Shown here one piece after another: positions 23,945-37,339 of a stretch of DNA of 64,000 nt. Below the pieces are notes generated by a model that was not told where the DNA came from, made no database searches, and worked only from the letters and a program-made list of their open reading frames with translations. The position numbers were made by a program, and so were the translations under genes. This DNA comes from Diphasiastrum complanatum (Eukaryota; Streptophyta; Lycopodiopsida; Lycopodiales; Lycopodiaceae), in the NCBI GenBank assembly GCA_029204225.1, contig CM055113.1:30076177-30140176 (forward strand), written 5' to 3'. Numbering within the stretch: the first letter of the stretch is position 1; each line of letters opens with the position of its first letter.

Positions 23945-24620
23945 TGGCCACGTGTAGGACTCGCCACGTGTAGACCTTTTATGGTGGATTTTGAGACGTG
24001 GCAGGATTTGAACGGCTGAATGGATATCTAATAGCAGCGGGCATAAATCCTCACTGCCGCAAGAACAGCTCAGAATTGCACACGAGGCACAAAACTCATG
24101 AAAAGCCATTGAAAGGCTGCCACATTTTTGTGGTTTGTACAAACTTTCTACTCGCCACCGTCGGATCTCCCACCTTCTCTTCACATCACAACACGTCTCA
24201 CAAGCGATCATCCCAATCAGCTAGCCACGTGTCCAATGTGCCCTCAATCTCACGATCTGAACAAAGCGCAGCGAGAGCTTCTTGCAATCTCCGTGCTTAT
24301 AAGCCAGTACAATGCTGAGACCCGCTTAAATTATAAGTAACCCGGACAATATTTGATTTTATTGTTTTTCTATATATGCAATTAATTTCCGGGTGACGAT
24401 TCTGGTGGCCGTTGAAGGCCGCCTGGCCCTTCACTAGACGGTTAGACCGGCAAGCTGCGGGTTTTGCAATTACCTGGCGCTTCTGAACCTTCATGAGACG
24501 CGGGTCGGCTCAAGGGATAAGCTGCCACGTGGCCATATGGTTGGTGTCGTATCCCTGTATGCCTCTGGAGTCTGGACCTAATAATTCAGAATGCACTTAT
24601 ATTTTGGTGCTGCCCACGTG
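23945..24620. promoter_or_regulatory. Cluster of five CACGTG (G-box/ABRE-like) sites
   Basis: CACGTG at 23949, 23965, 24226, 24526 and 24615, plus ACGTGG at 23996. Most read GCCACGTGT or CCACGTGTC, the ACGTG core bound by plant bZIP and bHLH factors. A CTTATAAG palindrome at about 24297 could be a TATA element. The cluster lies 1.2-1.9 kb upstream of the EDR2-like ATG. Function as its promoter or enhancer is inferred from position and motif density. Confidence 0.5.
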
Positions 24621-24639
24621 TCTTGTTAATGTCATGCAC

Positions 24640-27350
24640 TTGGTATCATTAACTTACGTGATTGGTTCATTTTAGGCATATGAAACTTTTTATATTGATT
24701 TACTCATCATTTTCAACCAACAACAAAAGTCTGAGTAATTCAACCTTTTGTGGTTATCTATCAATATAAGATGGATTATCCAGAGCATTAACAAAATTAA
24801 ACAAATGTACTAACGTATTAACCAATGTTGGGTGGTTAATGGTTATCTACCTTGTTTTTTTTGTTACATTTCAGATTTTTGTAAGAAAGTTGCTTTTTGG
24901 GAAAGTGTGATTGAGGGTTGGACTTTTTGAGTTTTGAATAGTTGGTCCAGTTACCAATAACGGAAGCTATAAAAAGATAAGGATATGAGGAATGTGGTTA
25001 TTTCAAAAATGTTAAAGGGCCATTATGCACTAATCAACTACCAGTTAACTTACACAACATGCTCACTATAAAGAACTTGCAATTTTGGACTTGATTATCA
25101 TCATCTATTTTTTACTTTTCACATAATTACATTTGAAGTGACAATGATAGGTGTTGCAATCATATGCCTTCATCATCATGAATGCCTTGTTTAATGTTGT
25201 CGTCGAAGTGAGATGCAAGTAGAAGGTAGTGCATCTCCCTCCCTCAACCCGTCGAAGTGAGAGAAAGGAAAAGGGCATCTCATATGCCTACCTCATGGGC
25301 TCATCCCCTAATTTTGCATTAGTTATTTTCCTTTCTCCTTTCTCCCTTGGTCAAACATTAGCAAACCCCTAACCTCACTCTACCTAGTATAAATATTATG
25401 CCCCTACCAAACCTAGCTATGAACCAATGTATTAGTAGCTAGGCTTTATAAACCTGAAATACAAATGTTCCAAAGGTAAATTAGAGTTAATTACCAACTA
25501 TCGCCAATTATCGTGGCCCTTGACCTCCGCTATTCCGAAGGGCCCCAATTACCATGGCCCTTGATGTAAAAGGCCATTCCAAAGGGCCCCCGCTAGATGT
25601 TACTTTAGACCCTATTGATTCCATTTATCTATAACCATCCAACAGGATTGGCTTAGTTCGTTAGCTTAGCATCCAAAGTTTTAACCAAGATGCATTTATC
25701 TACATTTGGTAACCCATGGTTATGTAAAGAAAAAGAGAACCTATCAACATTGGTATGGACCAACCTTATATTCGACGTTCTCAATAGCGACTTGTTCTCT
25801 GAAGTAAAATTTACCTATCAAATTGGAGTATTGAAAGTCATATTGAGACATGTCAATCACAAATTTAACTTATACTTGGCCAACATTAGTATAATTAACT
25901 TGGACTAAGAGTTTGTAAAAACCCAAGGGGGGAAAGAGACTTATTGATTATGACAAAATAATAATTCATGCTCTCAAGTAACCTCCACCCTTGGATGAGG
26001 GTGGTGGGGCTCTCACTCTTCCCTCAATCCACATTTACACTTATCTTGGAATTTCAAGCGCAACTTGTAAGCACCTTTCCATGTGGCCATAACCACCTTG
26101 AAAACGACTTCACATTCTCCAATAGTTCATGAACTTAAAAATATGTTTGTAAAGATTTTAATACCTAGCATCTCTTGGGCTCCACAACTCCTACTTAAAT
26201 GAACAATAACCAATCAAATGAACAACAACAACCAATATGTTTGTAAATGTGTTGAATAGTGCTTCTTGGGCTCCATGTACTAAAGCATGACAATTTAAGT
26301 GAAGTTGATGCCCATTGTATGACACCTCTCAAGTGTGTCATCCTCATGTGAGAGAATAATGGAAAGAGGCCCTAAGGAGGCCAACCTATTTCCAAATTCT
26401 TATAATCAAAACAAAGAGCCAAGGTTAGCAAAACTACATAAAACAACAAAAGGATAAGAGTACAAGAGAAAGTACCCAAAGAGGAAAAACAACAAGCCAA
26501 CAAGATCAAGAAGAAGAGCCTTTTCAGCAACTATAGAATCACCTTTCATGAAGCAGCCCATGATAGCCCACTGAAATATTGACAAAAAGACAAGTAGTAC
26601 CAAGAAGGAGCCCACAAAATGAACAATTTTGAAAATTGCAGCAAGGCTTGCCACTACCATAAGAATGTCACTAAGTTCACAATAGCAACCAATAGGTAAC
26701 AATACTAGAAAAACAATTGGCAAAAGTAAGAGCAAAAAACGTAGGAGTCCACAAATGACCAAATTTGAGGACAGATATGAAATAACCGTCATTGTTTGTG
26801 AGCATGCTCATAACATAGAAATCCATTGAGATTTTTTCTTCTACCAACGTAATAGAGATTTCTTTTAACTCCCCTTATGGCTTAACAATAGAGTTATTTC
26901 TAACTTAAGCACAATGAGATTGCTTGTGACGTGTGAAAAATGACGAGCAAAAGATTAATTGAGACAGAGTAGAAAAATATGCGTGTCTATAAGGACAAAT
27001 GTGGTGTTTTAAGAGTTTATTGATCAACAAACGCCTTGTAACCTTATCTCAAAATTGAAATGCACTTAAGTATGGAAGCTCATACCTGAATAGTAGTAGG
27101 CAAGCTCTCTTGTGATGATGTCATGGTTCTTCCACACTTGTATATTTTTTGCAAAGGTCATAAAATGAAAAAAAAAAAAAAAACGTTTGAGTCTTTTTTA
27201 AGAAAATAAATAGCAAGTCTTGAAATCATAAAAATTCATCCAACTAACCCTAAAATGCAATTTGAACACTACCATGCAAAAACCACGATGCATAAATGCA
27301 AGCTAACATCCATCCAAGCATCACAAACATGCTGAAAAAAGAAAAATTGG
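24640..27350. other. AT-rich region without supported gene
   Basis: Only short ORFs. The longest (minus, 26406-26792, 128 codons) is hydrophobic because the strand is T-rich. It begins in the LTR-element interior suggested by the primer-like site at 27357, so part of this stretch may be the noncoding interior of a gypsy element on the minus strand. Confidence 0.35.
25504..25592 (+). repeat. Imperfect tandem duplication of about 45 bp
   Basis: The block CCAATTATCGTGGCCCTTGA ... GAAGGGCCCC is followed at once by CCAATTACCATGGCCCTTGA ... AAAGGGCCCC. There are two copies only, GC-rich in an AT-rich setting. Confidence 0.75.
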
Positions 27351-27356
27351 CATGAC

Positions 27357-27374
27357 TCCCCGACAACGGTGCCA
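27357..27374 (-). other. Primer-binding-site-like sequence of a gypsy element (tRNA-Asp type)
   Basis: The minus strand reads TGGCACCGTTGTCGGGGA, two differences from the TGGCGCCGTTGCCGGGGA site used by plant Athila/Tat gypsy elements. An LTR would then lie at higher coordinates (from about 27378) and the interior below 27357. No matching LTR pair was found. Confidence 0.5.
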
Positions 27375-28387
27375 AAATTGTAGTGGTTCTCCTATCCACC
27401 TTCAACACTAGATCTAAGCACTTGCATAGCATCAAGAAAGGAAGAGGATTCTTTACATGTCACACGAAAGTTCGTTCCCATGAGAGTTATTGCATATTTA
27501 AGATTCAGTCACATGCTTATGATTCAACATCTGACACTACGATCCATTAACCCTAACCACTAAGATCAAGCTTTTTTTTCTCTCTCTCTCTTTTCTCTCA
27601 CAAAAAGCATAGAAAGATTCAATTCCAACAATTAGCAAATCCAATAACATCAAGATCATAAGAAAACATGAGAGATGGAGCAAGAAAGAAATAGCAAGGA
27701 TATCCAATTGCAAATCAGTAGAGATCTCCCTCCTTATTTGAATTTGATTTTTGGGGGAACCCACTTTTACTCACTAACTTGACTATTAGGCCCTGCGAAA
27801 TTTCATTCCCGCAATTTGGCCTAAAGTCCTTTTATTAATTTCCAATAATCAAATGACTATGTGATCATTGGGTTGGACTTACACACGTAGGGTGCCAAAT
27901 CCCTCACAATGCTTATTCATAACTATAGATCTATGATCTACCTAAGAATTGGGTCTTCTTAAAGTTTGCAAATCCTCCAACATACAACAATCATGATCAA
28001 TATTTAGAATATCTCAATATTTATAGTACTCACAAATATCAATCAAAGTATTCATGATCAATATTCATAATATTTGCCTTTCAATATTTGTGATTTTAAA
28101 TGATTATAACTATAACGATCGCCAAGTGAAGATCTTTTCAAATCCTATTACATGCAACCAAAATGACACTTGTGGAGAAAAACCACCCAACCAACATGAA
28201 ATGGCTAGTCAAAACCCTAACCACTTCACCCCCAAGCCAAGGTGACTGAATAATACAAGAGAGGAGAGGATCATGGCTTTTGAAAGCAGAAAATACAATG
28301 AGGAGATGGCCGAGTTCCACTAGGTTATATACTTTCCAAAAGCTAGAGAATATTTTCTCTAGGGATCTGCCTAAAAGTTTCTGAGCT

Positions 28388-28533
28388 AAAACTGTATCCG
28401 TTGCAGCCTACCTTCAAAACAGACATTTGACTAAAGGCCTCTTAGGTAAAATACCTTACAAGGTTTGGACAAGCTCCAAACTTTCATTGAAGAACCTTAG
28501 AGTGTTTAGATACATTGTTTACCCGCACAATGC
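28388..28533 (+). mobile_element. Ty1/copia integrase C-terminal fragment
   Basis: Translates to TVSVAAYLQNRHLTKGLLGK then IPYKVWTSSKLSLKNLRVFR and YIVY, the copia integrase segment usually read as NRxPTKxLxGKTPYEAW...HLRVFG. It is cut off at about 28533, where gypsy gag begins in the same frame. Confidence 0.7.
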
Positions 28534-28535
28534 TC

Positions 28536-29590
28536 ATCATGAGAGACGTACACCCAAGTTAGATCTACCAAAGTTTGACGATAGTTTGGACCCTGGCGAA
28601 ACATCTCCCGATGCTATGGTCCAATTGTTTTCAATGACTATGATTGCTAAAGCACGTGATTGATTTTTCAACCTTGATCGTGAAGAAAAGACAGACTGGT
28701 CAATTTTAAAAGAGTCCTTTGTCAAACGTTTTAAGCCCTTTCGCTTGATCGAGAGCCTTTGAGTAACATGAAAATGACAAAAGACGAACGCGTACGAGGC
28801 TACATTGGGCGCTTCAAATGCCTCAAAAGTCAAGTACAAGAACAGCCCTCTAAACAAATGCTCATCATTTGGTTCCTAGTCGGACTTCCAAGATGGATTA
28901 GACGCGAGCTTAAATCCAATGATGAATATATGAGCCTAAAATTAGCTATGTCTGATGCCATCAAGGAAGAAGACGAAGGATCAGGTGTTGACAAATCCAG
29001 GGTAAGGCGAGAACCACGTGCTCCTATCCATGAGTCAAAGCTGATCGAGGACACCCGAGATCAGCTTTGGAAATCCCAGTTGGAGTTGCTTAATAAACAA
29101 CATCAACTACAGATGGAGAAACTCACCAATGAGTTTCAAACTACCTTGAAGTCTATCCAAAGCAGTATGCTTAGTCAGCCAAACCCTACACAGGTACCTT
29201 ATAGACGAAAAACAATATGGTGCCCAGACTGTCGGGCTACACATCCTGCTGATGCTTGTCCTTCATATCGACCAATTCAAGCACATATAGTTCAACAATA
29301 TGAAGAACACCCATGACAGTCTAGAAATGCCTTCACTTATCAAGAATATCCACCTAAAAGTCCAGAACCACTAGCCATACAAGATGGCTATGCTGTTATG
29401 CAAGGGCCATTACACACCAGATGTTTCATCTGTGGTGAAACTGGCCACTTCATGGTTGATTGTCCAGTCAAGACCAAGTACCATGCTGAGTGTCCCGACT
29501 GTGTCAGAAAACACAATTTCAAAGATTGTCCAAAACAACTAATTAAGATCCTACCTGCCCACCATGTCGGTTATGAATCCCGATAGGATC
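28536..29590 (+). pseudogene. Ty3/gypsy gag remnant with zinc knuckles
   Basis: Retrotransposon gag domain: LDLPKFDDSLDPG, KESFVKRFKPF, then GRFKCLKSQ and FLVGLPRWIRREL near 28800-28900. A coil follows (about 29050-29160), then three Cys-rich motifs: WCPDCRATHPADACPSY, CFICGETGHFMVDCP and CPDCVRKHNFKDCP. A TGA at about 28662 replaces the conserved gag Trp, a shift occurs near 28750, and TGA at 29315 breaks the end. It is related to the gag pieces at 37340 and 46200. Gag would form the particle that packages element RNA. Confidence 0.75.
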
Positions 29591-29931
29591 CTCACAACAA
29601 CAACACGAGCATCATAGCAACCAACAATTAAACCTGCTACTCAATCGAGAAGTTTCTTGCAAACTTCTACATTACCGCACAATACACCAGCTCCATAATG
29701 CAAAAGACACTAATATGAAATGAGTCCTTGTCGAAAGAAAGTGAAACCGATCTTCCGTCATCTGCTACAATGTCCAACCAAGATCAACCTCCATAGAGAA
29801 TTGACAATTTTTCTCCACTTCTACAACCTCATTTTCATATGCTGATAAGATTTCCAATGTGCCAGTACACAACACATCTAGGATTCGGAAATCCAGATAG
29901 AGATTCGGTTCTGTATCTCTTGTTCAGAGAG

Positions 29932-30763
29932 TGTGAAAAATGCAAAAATAAGCTTGGTAGAGGCCAAAAATCTTGTATATAGATGATTACACATGTGTGG
30001 AGCCTGTTCCCACGTGTGAAAATAATGTACTTGTCATGTACAACAATCATATAGGTTGTACATATGATTTAATTCAAGTTCTAGTGGCTAAGAAGGCCAA
30101 AAACTAGTTTTCTAGACATATGACACATGGCATCAATCTAATGATTGCATGAGCCACATCCTTTGGTTAGGTGTCATATCACACATGTAGAGGACAGCTC
30201 ACATGTGTGGAATAAGCTGAAGTAGGCGAATTTTGACTTCTAGAAGATTTCCAAGTAGATCTCCATATAGAAGGAAAATGGACCAAAAGTGCTCAAAATA
30301 GAAGGTTTTGTCCAAGTGTCAGTTTTGCATGATGAATCATCATATGACAAAGCACCTTCACACATGTGGGATCATAGGGATGATCAGTACCACGAGCTCC
30401 CACTTATTGTATATATAGAGCCACATTTGGCCATAATCAATGTGAGACACCAATCTTGGTTTTGGAAGCAATTTTGAGTGATTCTCTCCATTTGTCTACA
30501 TTTGTTTTGATTGTTTTGAGGTCTATCAATGTGTACTTGATTTTCAGGTTGGATTCCGTACTCAAACAGTGTTTCACACGTGTGAAACCAGCAAGTACAT
30601 TTACCTTCAATAGATGATTGTTCTTGTTTGGATTTTATGTCTAGAATTGATCTAGATTGATCTTAATCTTATGTAGATTGATAGATCAAGTAAATCTAAC
30701 ATCCAATCCCTCTTGAGGATCAGATTAGGATCCACTCTTGGTCCTTTTTGTACTTTTTGCACA
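29932..30763 (+). repeat. Copia LTR (same family as copia C), plus orientation, solo or 3' LTR
   Basis: Starts TGTGAAAAATGC after a purine tract (TTCAGAGAG) and ends TTTTTGCACA, about 832 bp. Its order of motifs follows the copia C LTR read on the minus strand, for example CACATGTGTGGAGCCTGTTCC versus CACACGTGTGGAGTCTATTCC. It carries about six CACAYGTG-type palindromes and a TATATATAG at about 30411. No primer site follows, so a solo LTR is likely. Confidence 0.55.
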
Positions 30764-31307
30764 GAGAGGTCATTAGGACATTAGTACCTCACCCATACAT
30801 GCATCTCAAGCTATATCTTACCACATCTGCTATCACTGATGGTAGTTGCAACTGTCAAGCTAAATTATCAATGTTGATGAATGCAAGTTTTGTTCGACAA
30901 GTGCTATACAGTTCTCACTCTTTATAACGTTTGTTTATTTCCTTGTTTCTCTTCACCTATTTTGTGTGATTGATTTTTGCATGAGAAATAGCTACTACAC
31001 GAGAGTCTTCCGTAGAGCATCTCACGAACACATTTTCATTCATCTATCTATCTTCAGATCCCCTTGTACAACAGTCTAGGATTTTTGAGAAATATGAGAA
31101 ATCCATGTCAAATTAGAGTTGATTCCTGTATCTCATTGCCATATTAGTTTTTGAGTCAACTACAACAAGATTGAAACAAATTTAGTTAAAATTTGTTCAA
31201 TCTTTAGTCCAGTCGCATGTTCAACGTGTTTCAACTACGTGTTCCACATGCCGATCCAATCTTGAGCATGAATAGTTACAACCAACCACATCCCCACCAA
31301 CAGATTT
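30764..31307. other. No gene seen
   Basis: AT-rich sequence between the copia LTR and the GA microsatellite. No ORF above 60 codons with supporting features. Confidence 0.4.
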
Positions 31308-32766
<1,459 letters not shown>

Positions 32767-32767
32767 A

Positions 32768-33760
32768 TGTTGGCTGATTCTGATGAATCCCCAAGATACT
32801 CGGACAGAGCAACTCAAGAGCACCTCTCACCTTAGACCGAGGAGGTCTCTGAGAAGACGAGATGAATGAAGACTGAGTATGAGAGCCGAGAAATGCTAGT
32901 TAGGAATGACAAGCAAGAACTGTGTAAGCCTCATGGTGAATCCCGAAAGATGGAATGACCATGTAGGAACTAGTATTTCTAGGCAAATGTATTAAATGCA
33001 AGTAGACCCCTCTTAAAGAAAGTAGAGTGAGCCACCTTTTGATGGTGACCTCTAGTGGAGAGCATTATTCCACTTGTAATTTGTGAAATGTGGAAATTCC
33101 ACTAGGATGCCACCTAAGGAGCTCTCTTGCTTATTTAAGAGACTCCCTCTTTGGGTAGAGGAGCTTTTTGTGTATTGTATCAACTCCATGCTGAAATGAG
33201 AAGAGCCTCCATGAGTTAGATGCATCCATTGAGCTCCTTGATCATGATGGTTTTCTTGAGTGATGTCCCTATGATCATGCCCTTCCATTCATATTGTGTG
33301 TGGTTGTGGATTTAGAGTGGATTGGTTTTCTTGCTTTCCTAGTTGTGGATTAGATTTCATGTTTTCTTCTAGATTAATGTAGGAGCCAGCATTCAAGTAA
33401 ACTAGATAGGCTAGAAATGTGGCATAAATCTTGCATATTCTCTAACATTCTAGTTATTGATGTTCTTGGGATGTCCAAGAATCAAAAGACTGGTTGGTTT
33501 CTTGATTCTTGGACTTCTAACATGCTGTAGATTAGTTCTTGTTTCTTGTTTTGTCAATTTACGTAAGTATAGTAGTGCTTAGGATCTGATTTCAGTTCAT
33601 TTTGCAGCAAAGTAAAAGTAGGAATTCCTCTTTGTTCAACTGAGCAGTAACATAGATCATTTGTTGAACGCATTGGCTTGCATTTTGGTTGATTATGCAT
33701 GTGCATTCAGTTCAAGAGTGACTCATCCGGATTTCCTCTGACAGGCAGTACAATACTACA
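32768..33760 (+). repeat. LTR-like sequence
   Basis: A purine-rich tract (AGGGGTGGGATGA) is followed by TGTTGGCTGATTC, the usual polypurine tract/LTR junction. A TTATTTAAGAG TATA-like box lies near 33132. The right end is not defined and no partner LTR was seen in the window. Confidence 0.4.
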
Positions 33761-33896
33761 ATGATTATCTACCCCTTCTGCCTAATTTGGGCCTTAAAAC
33801 AAGAAAGGTAATCTCAAGAAGTGCCCACAGTCTCTACTAATAGGCAGAAGAAGAAAGAAACAAAGAAAACCAATTAACAGATTCTATAGGCTTTGA

Positions 33897-34659
33897 CACG
33901 GTACGGGAGTCATGAGTTCATGGTGAAGCCATTCGGTCTAACAAATGCACCAACCACTTTTTGCACGTTTGTCAAATGGCTTATCTCATAAGTTCGTTCG
34001 ACCTTCTGCTGGGCCATATTATGTCACAAAGAAGATCAACCTAGTGGCTTATCGATTGGCACTACCATCCACCTTGGATATACACAATGTGTTTCACATC
34101 TCATTACTCAAACGATATAAACTGGATGAGCAATTTGATCGACAACACGAACTCCGTCACCCACCAATGACACTTGAGGATACAAAGAGACAGCTTGTAC
34201 CAGAACAAATATTGGCACATAGAAAGCAAACTGGCATTCAACGTGAATAACTAGTGAAGTGGCTACGGGCTCCACTCATTGAGGCTTTTTGGGAGTATAA
34301 AGACAAACTTAAGGCGGGAGCCGCTGAAGTACTGAAAGACTACCTACAAAAAAATCAATGCAACAAATGTTTTCCTAGATTGGCACACAATGCACTACCT
34401 GCGACAAGTCTCCTTCATGAACACTCACGACCACTCTGAAGTTCAAGGAACTTCCATGTATCTTTCTTAGTTTGTCAATAAATCGCTTGCAGCTTTACAC
34501 AGGTTTTACATAAGTGAACTTGATCTACAGTTTTCCTATGCTACTGCCAATGTATCTTTAATTTGAAGTTGTTAATGCTGGTGAATTAAGCCCGTGCCAT
34601 GCATCCTAGGTCTAGTTTGGCCCTGATGAGGACATCAACTTTTTCAAACAAGGGGAGGA
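33897..34659 (+). pseudogene. Ty3/gypsy chromovirus fragment: RT piece fused to integrase C-terminus and chromodomain
   Basis: It begins with an RT motif (HEFMVKPFGLTNAPTTF) at about 33910-33960. It then jumps within a few bases to the integrase C-terminus (LSHKFVRPSAGPYYVTKK, AYRLALPSTLDIHNVFHIS) and a chromodomain-like end (PEQILAHRK, then LVKWLRAPLIEAFWEYKD). RNase H and the integrase core are absent, so an internal deletion of more than 1.5 kb is inferred. A TAA at about 34248 interrupts the chromodomain. A purine tract at about 34646-34659 ends the internal region. Chromodomains steer chromovirus integration by binding marked histones. Confidence 0.75.
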
Positions 34660-35170
34660 TGTTGTAAAGCTGACTCAAGTGCACCAAGGTGCCTTGCAAG
34701 ACTCTAAGGGGTGACACTCCCTAAAGGTCCCAAAGCAAGTTAGGAAGTCAAGGACTGAGCCTCCAACATGTGGTGAGCCAGCCAAGTAGTTACAAGTCAT
34801 GAGCTAGCTCTGGAGCTCGAGTCATGGCCTAGTTAGGAGCCAAGTTGATTCTGCCCCCGGGATGACTCCTGGGACCCATGTCCAGGAGCCAAACTGATTT
34901 TGCCAGGCTTGCCAAGCTTAATCAGCAAAATAAAAACTAAGTCCAAAAAGCGTGCTTTATTGGAAAACACTATATTCTAGGATAGAGGGGGCACACCAAA
35001 TCACACAAGAACTATAGGGGGAGTCCGACAGACAAAAATTTGGGCAGCTCAATCAGCGCCAGAAATCCAATCATCAGGTCTCAGCTCTCTCTACTATTGC
35101 GAGCCAGGCACAATGCCCAACACGTGTTGGTGGCCCTGAGACCAATCAGTCCATGTATGAATGTAATCTC
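34660..35170 (+). repeat. Probable 3' LTR of the chromovirus fragment
   Basis: Starts TGTTGTAAAGCTGACTC directly after CAAGGGGAGGA. Contains a polyadenylation-like AATAAAG near 35180. The right border is uncertain; no 5' LTR partner lies in the window. Confidence 0.5.
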
Positions 35171-36007
35171 TTCCAAATTTAATAAAGTTGATCCTTGGAG
35201 ATGATTACCATTTCGATTTCACCTCTGGGACTGGTCCAAAGTGGAAGGACCCTTACTACAACCTTTTTGCATCGCTAGCGCCTAAGGGTCCACGCCATCC
35301 ACGTGTGGCTCGTCGCTATGCCATTTGGTCAATTTGGCGACCACTATGCCTTGGGTTTCATGTGTGGCTTGTCTTTGCCTTTGGTTACCTTTTGGGGACG
35401 GATTCTAAGTTGGCTTTCAGGTTGGTTGGGATTCCAGTTTTTTTAAGTCTGAATGGTTAAGCTTGTTACGTTTTCTAAGTTGGCTTTTACGTAAGTGCAT
35501 GATGGATGAATGTTAGACTTAAGCGTGTGTTGGGGAAACCGCTCAAGTCCCAACGCTCTTTGAGGTGCCGACGCAACACTACCCTTCACCTATTATACAT
35601 CGTTTTACATGCTTATTTGAGAGGAGGAGACTCTACTATTTTTGAGAGCTCAAGCATCCTTATGTGCTATTCTTGCATGCTATTGCTTTTCATTGTGTTG
35701 CTTATTGATTTTCATTTGCCATAGTTCTTGCTTTCTAATAGTTAAAAGCTTCTCCATTAGTATTCTAGGATGAGCACATGAGCTAACTTCCCTCTAACTC
35801 TCTTTCTCTCCCTCTTTTCACCATCAATTATGATGTATGCTTGTGTTTAGAGTTAGTGAAGGTAGTGTTAAGTGGGGTAGTGATAAAATAGAGCTAGAAA
35901 TTAGGCATCTAAACTAGCAACTAGGCATCATTAGGAGCCTATCCTTGTGTTCTAACCCTTCTTGACATGCAGAGGGCTGCTCACCATCAAATCTACACAC
36001 CCTATAG
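35171..36007. other. No gene; possible 5' LTR sequence of the gypsy element that follows
   Basis: No supported ORF. The end lies 1 bp before a primer-like site at 36008, so this stretch may be the LTR of that element. I could not match it to a second LTR. Confidence 0.35.
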
Positions 36008-36025
36008 TGGCGCCATTGCCGGGGA
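36008..36025 (+). other. Primer-binding-site-like sequence of a gypsy element (tRNA-Asp type)
   Basis: TGGCGCCATTGCCGGGGA, one difference from the common Athila/Tat-type site. It defines a plus-strand gypsy interior beginning here, consistent with the plus-strand gag-pol remnant at 37340-41960. Confidence 0.65.
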
Positions 36026-37339
36026 TAGGCTATCACTAACTAGCTATAGTTGTCTTTTTAGTTGCTTAAGCTTTTTTGGTGTGTTTTAGGTGGATTTGGG
36101 GGCAGATTAGCCTTGTTTGCATGCTTTCTTCTGATTGGACTGTTCTAAGCTAGTGGAGGAGGTGTGGAGTGGTAGTGGAGACCCAAAGCAGTCTCTAAGA
36201 GATTGACAACCCATCACAAACACCAAAAGATGTTCAAATCTATTTTTGGAAGGAAAAAGTGGCCAAAAACCACTTCAGACCTTATTTCTCATAAACCAAT
36301 GGGAACTAACCTTCGCATGACTGGCAGCAACTCCTAGGTATAGTCCCAGACCTGCATAGAAGCCTGCGAGTTTGTGGTACGTGCTTGCATGAAGTGATTG
36401 CATGTTGATTCTCAGAGTGATTCTGACATGCATGAGGGATTAACATTTTTTTTGAGTGGTTATACACATGTGCTCTGACACTTAGATCACAAGCTACTTT
36501 TGAGCAGATTTTGAAAAAAAAAAGAAAAACCCAAATTTTTTTCAAAAATCCCTTGTAAAAATCAAAAAAATTTCAAAACTGAAAACTAGCCTTCACAGAG
36601 CCTTCTGAAATTCCATCTCATTGAGACAAGGACACAAAAGAGCCTACGAGCGTTAGTTTGAATGAAGTGAGCTGAAAAGTGGATTTGAGTGCTTAAAAAT
36701 CACTAAAATCATCAGATCATGAGTCTACGAGAGTTAGTTTGACATATTGACTGATTTGGAAGGAAAATAGTCATTTCGAGCCCTTGCAAACATCAATAAC
36801 TTCTTGAGCTGTAAGAATTAACCCTCTCCACTTTGAACAAAGCCAGATCTAGCTCCTGATAAGCATGTGGAAGTTAGTTTTCAATAGATATGAAGAAATC
36901 ATAGTTTTTGATTGAAAAATAGTAAAAGAACTCTCGCACAACCAACTTTCGCATGAGTAACCTTCATAGATAAGAACAGTAGTTAGATATGCACCAGATT
37001 CAGCTACTGTGAAAATATCAGGCCAATTAGAGCAAGGAGTAAAAGTTTATCAAGGAAAAACCACCGAAAGGGGGCTAAAATCGCACTTTTAGCCAATAAA
37101 ACTGATCAGATCCCTTACGATCCAGACTGAATTCCAAAGATCCATCAAGATCTTGCTACCCTGGACCTCTCCGCCAAATGAATCTGAGATCCGGACGATT
37201 AATAAACAAAAAATCAATCACCAAACTATTCCAGACTTACAGCGACCTAGTCTGATCAAAATCTGAAGGCCTTATAGGAAGCTGCGATCTCTACATCTCA
37301 CGCACCAGAACAAGATCAGCTGTAGTATCTATGGGTAGA
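36026..37339 (+). other. Noncoding leader of a gypsy element; no gene seen
   Basis: A-rich sequence with many stops. The word TACGAGMGTTAGTTTGA occurs at about 36645 and 36727, with relatives near 36310 and 36920-36950; the same TACGAGAGTT core recurs at 41977-42065. Confidence 0.4.

Noticed and set aside
24000-24320. ORFs of 92-106 codons on both strands over the G-box cluster
   Set aside because: Opposed, overlapping frames without domains, lying in the motif-rich upstream region of the PH-START gene; more likely noncoding.
26406-26792. 128-residue ORF that looks like a multi-pass membrane protein
   Set aside because: The strand is T-rich, so Phe and Leu codons dominate in any open frame; no start context, family motif or neighbouring exon supports it.
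35160-36007. 5' LTR partner for the 42212-42714 repeat
   Set aside because: I compared the two stretches by eye and saw no shared sequence, so they are not reported as an LTR pair of G2.
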